The notes under the pieces were generated by a model. That model saw nothing but the letters and a program-made list of their open reading frames with translations. It ran no database searches and was not told the DNA's origin. From an uncultured Paracoccaceae bacterium (GTDB lineage: Bacteria; Pseudomonadota; Alphaproteobacteria; Rhodobacterales; Rhodobacteraceae), in contig CAKZNY010000157.1 in NCBI GenBank assembly GCA_937132145.1, positions 1 through 22,946 on the forward strand: a DNA stretch of 22,946 bases, given 5' to 3'. Positions 22,496 through 22,946 of the stretch are shown one piece after another (within the stretch, counting starts at the first letter, position 1; every line of letters starts with the position of its first letter). The translations under genes were made by a program, and so were the position numbers.

Positions 22496-22946
22496 ATGAC
22501 CATGGCATTTGATGTAATGAGCAATACCAGCGACGAGGAACTGCTCGCGCTATACGCAAACGGAGACCAAGCGGCAGCACGGGCTTTGATGCTGCGCCAT
22601 GCGCCGCGTGTGTTGTCACTGGCGCGGCGATTATTGACGGATCCGGCCGAGGCAGAGGATGTAACGCAGGAAGCGATGTTACGATTGTGGAAAATAGCGC
22701 CGAATTGGCGGACGGGCGAGGCCAAGGTTTCAACGTGGCTATACCGTGTCGGCTCCAACCTATGCACGGATCGTTTGCGCAAGAAACGCGGGCTTGGCTT
22801 GGACGAAGCGACGGAAATACAAGACGAGGCCCCCAATGTCGAGGATCAGATGATAGCCGCCGATCGAGGCCGCGCCCTGCGCAAAGCCATGGACCGCCTG
22901 CCCGCTCGTCAAAAGTTGGCCCTGACCTTGCGACACTTTGAGGAAC
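22496..22946 (+). CDS. ECF-type RNA polymerase sigma factor, truncated by window end
   Basis: An open frame of 150 codons reaching the window edge. Region 2 runs from about residue 30: ALMLRHAPRVLSLARRLLTDPAEAEDVTQEAMLRLWK, where DPAEAEDVTQEAMLRLW is the core-binding helix, and VSTWLYRVGSNLCTDRLRKK is the -10-recognising part. Region 4 starts at about 130 with ALRKAMDRLPARQKLALTLRHFEE and is cut. ATG 22496 is the first start; 22502 and 22517 are in-frame alternatives and none has a strong ribosome site. The gene sits behind a secreted EF-hand protein; in related bacteria such sigma genes often precede a periplasmic heavy-metal sensor, which would lie just outside. No anti-sigma gene is visible. 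Confidence 0.9.
   Translation, partial: MTMAFDVMSNTSDEELLALYANGDQAAARALMLRHAPRVLSLARRLLTDPAEAEDVTQEAMLRLWKIAPNWRTGEAKVSTWLYRVGSNLCTDRLRKKRGLGLDEATEIQDEAPNVEDQMIAADRGRALRKAMDRLPARQKLALTLRHFEE

Noticed and set aside
1..22946. CRISPR arrays, insertion sequences, toxin-antitoxin or defence genes
   Set aside because: No regularly spaced repeats, transposase or nuclease motifs were seen; the repeats present are within genes or are isolated pairs.

Overview
The window looks like core chromosome of an alphaproteobacterium, most likely a marine Rhodobacteraceae (Roseobacter-group) species. This rests on moderately high GC coding sequence, a CarD/CdnL-type regulator next to an Azotobacter-FdI-type ferredoxin and a SUV3-like helicase, a DUF1127 protein divergent from a LysR regulator, and a 55-residue L33 without extra zinc cysteines. 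The species assignment is inference; nothing was compared against a database.

Layout. The first ~100 bases are AT-rich and non-coding. They run into the 3' half of a tRNA-Cys (anticodon GCA to CCA, 103-146) whose 5' half is not adjacent, the usual scar of a tRNA-targeted integrative element whose body would lie left of the window. Next come divergent cobT and cobS (last steps of cobalamin assembly). From 7.0 to 2.07 kb, on the minus strand, runs a TPR lipoprotein-like/periplasmic protein - SUV3-like helicase - S4 RNA-binding protein - fdxA - carD series, closed by a terminator overlapping the cobS stop. At 7.1-8.3 kb is a coupled SCP2/alpha-beta-hydrolase pair. At 8.4-10.6 kb are a DUF1127 small protein, a divergent LysR regulator and an NADPH:quinone-reductase-like enzyme. 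At 10.7-12.6 kb is typA (bipA) behind a structured leader. At 12.8-14.2 kb a small XRE regulator has a textbook-like sigma-54 promoter and an upstream 11-bp inverted repeat; hisN follows behind a strong hairpin. At 14.1-18.0 kb is a GDSL esterase divergent from an ABC ATPase/permease pair (the tesA-ybbA-ybbP arrangement). At 18.1-21.5 kb are a Bax-inhibitor-1 family protein, a REP-like hairpin, a nitrilase-superfamily amidase, rpmG, a Nudix hydrolase and a DUF983 protein. The window ends with a secreted EF-hand protein carrying expanded repeat modules and the start of an ECF sigma factor.

Most genes are housekeeping and densely packed, with no intergenic stretch above 300 bases. I did not find a convincing undescribed multi-gene system. 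The most interesting signals are non-coding: the tRNA-Cys scar, the sigma-54/inverted-repeat control region of the XRE gene, the perfect LysR-type dyad at 8619-8633, paired direct repeats between lysR and the reductase gene, the typA leader, the hairpin abutting the hisN start, and the REP-like hairpin with a GTAG head. The EF-hand protein shows recent internal duplication and sits beside a stress-type sigma factor.
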